A DNA stretch of 64,000 nucleotides. Origin: Vasconcelosia minhoensis LEGE 07310 (GTDB taxonomy: Bacteria > Cyanobacteriota > Cyanobacteriia > Phormidesmidales > Phormidesmidaceae). The notes under the pieces are model-generated. The model ran no database searches and was not told the origin of the DNA. It saw only the letters and a program-made list of their open reading frames with translations. A program made the translations under genes and the position numbers. The stretch lies in the NCBI RefSeq assembly GCF_015207255.1, contig NZ_JADEXG010000012.1, forward strand, positions 1 through 64,000, written 5' to 3'. Shown here one piece after another: positions 60,510 through 64,000 of the stretch; within the stretch, counting starts at the first letter, position 1, and each line of letters begins with the position of its first letter.

Positions 60510-61586
60510 TTACCCCACCAGCCCTCGCACAACATCCGCCAGCTTCTGAGCGCTATCAGCTGTAGCCAATCCCTCTGCCGCCGCACCCATCGTAGCCAGC
60601 TGAGCGGGTGATTGAATCAGCTCTAGCACCATTTCTTGAAGCTGCTCTGCCGATAGCGACGATTGCTGCTGGAGCCGGGCTGCCCCAGCAGAGACAAAGG
60701 CCTGAGCGTTGTAGGTCTGATGGTCCTCCGCCGCGTAGGGATAGGGAATCAGGATAGAGGGCGTGCCGGTAATCGCCAACTCGGTCAGCGTCCCTGCCCC
60801 AGCCCGGCTAATCGATAGGTTGGCCCGACGAAAAAGCGCTGCCATGTGAGGATAGAAAGGGCGATGAATATACTGCGGATGGCTGAGGCTATTGGCGTCA
60901 GGATCGCTGTTGCCAGTGAGATGTACAATCCAGGCTCCCGCCTCAAACCAGGCAGGAGCGGCCTGACGCACGAGCTGATTGACGGCGACGGCTCCCTGAC
61001 TGCCGCCAATCACCACAATCACGGGAGCATTGTCTGGAATTTCCAAATCTAGGGGCTCAGCGGCTGTGAGGAACTGCGATCTTACTGGTGTACCCACACA
61101 AATCGTTTTAGCCTTGGGTAGATAGCTCGTGGCGGCTTCAAACCCGACGGCAACGATGCTACAGCGGGGGCTGAGCCAGCGAGTCACCTTCCCCGGCAGC
61201 GCGTTTGACTCGTGCAGCACCGTCGGCAGTCCTAACGTGCGGGCAGCAATGATGGCCGGTGCTGCGATATAGCCTCCGGTGGTGAATACAGCCTGGAACC
61301 CTCCCCGCTGTAACAGTCGGCGAATTTGGATAATCGAGCTAAAAAACTGCTGACCCAGTCGCAAGATGCTGAACCCAATCCGGCCCTGCACTCCGCCCAT
61401 GCGGACCTGGTGCAGCGGATACTCTTGAGGAACGAGCTCAGTTTCTAATCGGTCTGGAACCCCGAGCCATTCGATGCTGTAGTCGGGGAGCTGCTGGGCC
61501 AGCGCGATCGCGGGAAATAAATGCCCGCCTGTCCCGCTCGCCGCAATCAGCAGCTTGGCTGATGAGGTAGACTGCTTCGCACCCAT
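60510..61586 (-). CDS. murG: UDP-GlcNAc:undecaprenyl-pyrophosphoryl-MurNAc-pentapeptide transferase
   Basis: A 358-residue MurG, making lipid II for peptidoglycan at the inner face of the membrane. GTGGHLFPAIALAQQLPD is the N-terminal loop, HESNALPGKVTRWLSPR and VIGGSQGAVAVNQLVRQAAP follow, and the UDP-GlcNAc site includes ISRAGAGTLTELAITGTPSI and PYPYAAEDHQTYNA. Length is typical. It is not in a mur/fts cluster here, as in many cyanobacteria. Confidence 0.96.
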   Translation of the reverse strand: MGAKQSTSSAKLLIAASGTGGHLFPAIALAQQLPDYSIEWLGVPDRLETELVPQEYPLHQVRMGGVQGRIGFSILRLGQQFFSSIIQIRRLLQRGGFQAVFTTGGYIAAPAIIAARTLGLPTVLHESNALPGKVTRWLSPRCSIVAVGFEAATSYLPKAKTICVGTPVRSQFLTAAEPLDLEIPDNAPVIVVIGGSQGAVAVNQLVRQAAPAWFEAGAWIVHLTGNSDPDANSLSHPQYIHRPFYPHMAALFRRANLSISRAGAGTLTELAITGTPSILIPYPYAAEDHQTYNAQAFVSAGAARLQQQSSLSAEQLQEMVLELIQSPAQLATMGAAAEGLATADSAQKLADVVRGLVG

Positions 61587-61735
61587 AAAATCTCTCGTAT
61601 TGAGCTGACTAGCCTATCACGACCAGACTTTTCAAGTCTTCAATCGCAGGCCTACACGAGTTTTCCTATTCAGGTTAACGTGGGTTTAGATATAATCCGC
61701 TGTTAGCCGAAAACTGTACCTTAGGATCCCGAATT

Positions 61736-62515
61736 ATGGCTCGACGTCAACCCTGGCATTTGCTCTCTAGCTTGCTGTTTGGCCTGGTTTTGAGCGGGGG
61801 GCTGCATTTCAGGGTTGAGGCCGCTGAGCCAGATACGGCTCCGGCGGAGCTGGTTGGCACTTTGGAACAGCTAGAAACGGCTGCCAATGCGCAGGATATA
61901 GCAGCAGTGATGCAGCTTTACAGTCCCGACTTCAGCAGCGACGATGGGTTTACGCCAGAAAGCCTCCAGGCTGCTCTGCAAACGCTTTGGGAGCGCTATC
62001 CGGAACTCATCTATCGGGTGGAACTAGAGTCCTGGGACGAAGCCGACGGCGGCTACGTGGTAGAGACAGTCACCTATATCGAAGGTATGCAGTCTGGGAC
62101 GGAGCGGGACGCCGCTCTAAAATCGGTGATTCGCTCACGGCAGCGTCTGGAGTCGGGACAGGTGGTTTCTCAAGAGACGCTGTCTGAGCGCAATCAGCTC
62201 ACAGCAGGCGAAAATCCGCCGACGGTGACGGTGATTTTACCGGAGCAGGTCGCTCCGGGAGCTAGCTACGACTTTGACGCCATCGTAGAGGAGCCCCTGA
62301 ATGACCGCTATCTGCTCGGCGCAGCGATTGAGGAAGGCACCACCGCGACTGACTTTTTCACCGGCCGACCGATTGAGCTAGAGCTACTGTCTGCTGGGGG
62401 CCTGTTCAAGATTGGCGATGCTCCTACAGATTCCGACAGCCGCTGGGTATCGGCGCTGCTGATTCGAGAAGATGGGATGACGGTAGTTACTCGACGGCTG
62501 CGGGTCGCAGAGTAG
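61736..62515 (+). CDS. Exported protein with an NTF2/SnoaL-like domain
   Basis: A 259-residue protein with a signal peptide (LLSSLLFGLVLSGGLHFRVE, then AEPD). Residues about 40-150 fit an NTF2-like cone: ELVGTLEQLETAANAQDIAA, VMQLYSPDFSSDDG, TLWERYPELIYRVELESW. The C-terminal part (about 160-259) is beta-rich and unlike the family. Function unknown; such domains bind small ligands or proteins. It converges on purQ with a 5-bp gap. Confidence 0.75.
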   Translation: MARRQPWHLLSSLLFGLVLSGGLHFRVEAAEPDTAPAELVGTLEQLETAANAQDIAAVMQLYSPDFSSDDGFTPESLQAALQTLWERYPELIYRVELESWDEADGGYVVETVTYIEGMQSGTERDAALKSVIRSRQRLESGQVVSQETLSERNQLTAGENPPTVTVILPEQVAPGASYDFDAIVEEPLNDRYLLGAAIEEGTTATDFFTGRPIELELLSAGGLFKIGDAPTDSDSRWVSALLIREDGMTVVTRRLRVAE

Positions 62516-62520
62516 CGCCG

Positions 62521-63219
62521 CTAGACCAGCGCCAGAGCAGTTTTTAGCACGCTCTCAAACAGAGTCAAGCCGTCTGTGCTACCCAGCAGGGGATCAGAGG
62601 CTCGCTCTGGATGGGGCATCATTCCCAGAACGTTGCCACCTCGGTTGCAGATTCCAGCAATGTTCTCCAGCGACCCGTTGGGGTTGCTCTGGGGGCTGAC
62701 GCTGCCCTGCGGGTCGCAGTAGCGAAACAGAATCTGCTGCCGATCTTCCAAGGAGGCCAGGGTATCGGCATCGGCGTAATAGCTGCCTTCACCGTGGGCA
62801 ATGGGCAGGCTAATGGTCTGGCCTTTTGTATACTGCTGAGTAAAAATCGAGTCGGCCTGCTCTACCCGGAGTGAAACGCGATCGCAGATAAAATGCAGAT
62901 CCCGGTTTCGCACCAGTGCCCCCGGCAGCAGCTTCATCTCGGTCAGCACCTGAAAGCCGTTGCAGATTCCCATTACCGGTTTGCCCTGCTGAGCGTGTTC
63001 ATGAACCGAGCGCATGGCGGGCGAAAACTGCGCGATCGCGCCGCAGCGCAGGTAGTCACCATAGCTAAACCCGCCCGGCACCACGACAATATCAATATCT
63101 GAAAGGTCGCTGTCTTCATGCCAGACCATCCGCGTCGGCTGCTGGAGCAGGTCTCGGGTGACATAGGCGACATCGCGATCGCAGTTCGACCCCGGAAAAA
63201 CCACAATGCCGAATTTCAT
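62521..63219 (-). CDS. purQ: Phosphoribosylformylglycinamidine synthase, glutaminase subunit
   Basis: A 232-residue class-I glutamine amidotransferase. MKFGIVVFPGSNCDRDVAYV, VVPGGFSYGDYLRCGA and the nucleophile cysteine in GICNGFQVLTEMKLL are clear; the histidine/glutamate pair is in MMPHPERASDP. It delivers ammonia to PurL in purine synthesis. The start overlaps the end of purS by 4 bp, so the two are translationally coupled. purL is not in the window. Confidence 0.97.
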   Translation of the reverse strand: MKFGIVVFPGSNCDRDVAYVTRDLLQQPTRMVWHEDSDLSDIDIVVVPGGFSYGDYLRCGAIAQFSPAMRSVHEHAQQGKPVMGICNGFQVLTEMKLLPGALVRNRDLHFICDRVSLRVEQADSIFTQQYTKGQTISLPIAHGEGSYYADADTLASLEDRQQILFRYCDPQGSVSPQSNPNGSLENIAGICNRGGNVLGMMPHPERASDPLLGSTDGLTLFESVLKTALALV

Positions 63220-63482
63220 ACCGCTGCCAGCTCCTCAAGTTCAAAGCGATAGTTCTCAATCACCGGGTTGGCCAATAGCTGATCGCAGATGCGGTCGAGC
63301 TGCTGAGCAGCGGCATCGGCGCTGTTCGCCGTCAGCGACAGCTCAATATACTTGCCGATGCGCACCCGCTCCACGTTGTCATAGCCCATGTGGGTCAGCC
63401 CAGACTGGACCGCTGTGCCCGCCGGATCGAGGACTGACGGCCGCAGGGTGACGTATATTTTGGCCTGGTAGGTTTGTGCCAC
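63216..63482 (-). CDS. purS: Phosphoribosylformylglycinamidine synthase subunit PurS
   Basis: An 88-residue PurS: YQAKIYVTLRPSVLDPAGTA, VQSGLTHMGYDNVERVRIGK and the C-terminal NPVIENYRFELEEL. It bridges PurQ and PurL in the three-part enzyme of Gram-positive and cyanobacterial type. It overlaps purQ by four bases. Confidence 0.95.
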   Translation of the reverse strand: MAQTYQAKIYVTLRPSVLDPAGTAVQSGLTHMGYDNVERVRIGKYIELSLTANSADAAAQQLDRICDQLLANPVIENYRFELEELAAV

Positions 63483-63614
63483 GGTAGCTTGCAGGAGAAA
63501 GGCTGCTTCGATCCTATCGCATTCAGCTCATTCCCAATGCTGCCTTAAATGCTGCCCAATGCGTTTAGAGGCTCTCCTCGCTTAAGCTAGAAGTAGTGAT
63601 TAGACAGGAGACCC

Positions 63615-64000
63615 ATGACAGCCCGGCGTACGCGCAGTCAAGAGCAGGTTCTGAGCGTTTTACAGCGGCTGAAGCAGGCTATTTCAGCCCAGGATCTCTA
63701 TGTCGAGCTGAAGCAGGCTCAGGTCAGTTTAGGGCTGGCTACGGTCTACCGCGCCCTGGAGGCGCTGAAGTTGGCTGGAACCGTCCAGGTGCGTACCTTG
63801 CCCAGTGGCGAATCGCTCTACAGCCTCAGTCACGAGGACAGCCATCATCTCACCTGCCTGCGCTGCGGCAGCTCGATTCTGGTCGAGGAATGCCCGGTCC
63901 ACGCCTTAGAGGCCCACCTCAATCAGTCCCACCAGTTTCAGATTTTCTACCACACGCTGGAGTTTTTTGGTCTGTGCGAACGCTGCCAGCAGGAAGACGC
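63615..64000 (+). CDS. Fur-family regulator, Zur-like (truncated by window edge)
   Basis: An open frame of 128 residues running off the right edge. It has the winged helix QEQVLSVLQRLKQAISAQDL and LGLATVYRALEALKLAGTVQ, the metal region EDSHHLTCLRCGSSI and a second cysteine pair, CERCQ. Two CxxC motifs are typical of Zur/Fur proteins with structural zinc. Zinc-responsive control is the likeliest role by resemblance to cyanobacterial Zur. The remainder lies beyond the window. Confidence 0.85.
   Translation, partial: MTARRTRSQEQVLSVLQRLKQAISAQDLYVELKQAQVSLGLATVYRALEALKLAGTVQVRTLPSGESLYSLSHEDSHHLTCLRCGSSILVEECPVHALEAHLNQSHQFQIFYHTLEFFGLCERCQQED

Overview
The window reads as a chromosomal segment of a GC-rich cyanobacterium. 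The octamer GCGATCGC (HIP1) recurs throughout (for example 430-437, 490-497, 13918-13925). There are photosynthetic and cyanobacteria-type genes: psbX, ycf66, rbcR, a ferrochelatase with a light-harvesting-like tail, chorismate lyase, a blue-light photolyase and several small cyanobacterial hypothetical genes. No rRNA, CRISPR array, prophage or intact transposase was seen. The genus cannot be fixed from the sequence alone; a filamentous Leptolyngbya/Nodosilinea-like lineage is a guess.

Layout. 1-4.6 kb: two ExbD subunits, a TPR protein, ispG, a C-terminal processing protease and a DUF2997 protein. 4.9-10 kb: a chaperone cassette of a TPR protein, a J-like protein, a GrpE and an Hsp70 without the C-terminal lid. 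10.4-20 kb: ubiD, a DNA amino-methyltransferase, Uma2, an acetamidase-type enzyme, ycf66-psbX, yggT, accC and tRNA-Leu. 20-32 kb: chorismate lyase, a metal exporter, a long intergenic region with a probable small RNA, an NtcA-like regulator, the run rbcR/protein kinase/ligand-binding protein, hrcA, rhomboid, hemH and a tyrosine recombinase. 32-38 kb: a deleted Uma2 pseudogene, fabG, an aspartic-protease pair, thioredoxin, folK, a NUDIX hydrolase and phr. 37.6-38.8 kb: a helix-turn-helix regulator facing a structured RNA gene, both preceded by repeated GTCCTnAGGAC boxes. 38.8-43.5 kb: htrA, dnaA, an oriC-like DnaA-box cluster and dnaN. 43.6-49 kb: a Fur-family regulator, four unknown envelope-type genes and an MlaE permease. 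49-64 kb: a histidine kinase fused to an amide/urea-type ligand-binding domain, ridA, an FAD enzyme, a guanine-type deaminase, moaE, xthA, a metal exporter, murG, purQ, purS and a truncated Fur/Zur-type gene at the right edge.

How the genes work together. Chorismate lyase and UbiD can both act on 4-hydroxybenzoate en route to plastoquinone. The Hsp70 cassette contains a full set of chaperone partners. dnaA, the box cluster and dnaN form a classical replication origin. purS and purQ are subunits of one amidotransferase complex.

The most unusual parts are the regulator/RNA/operator cluster at 37.6-38.8 kb, a roughly 72-nt minus-strand RNA gene near 21.76 kb, the lidless Hsp70 cassette, the sensor kinase with a cytoplasmic ligand-binding domain, and an 18-bp-armed palindrome inside a coding region at 54.07 kb. 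All functional calls rest on reading the sequence and remembered family features; no database search was run.
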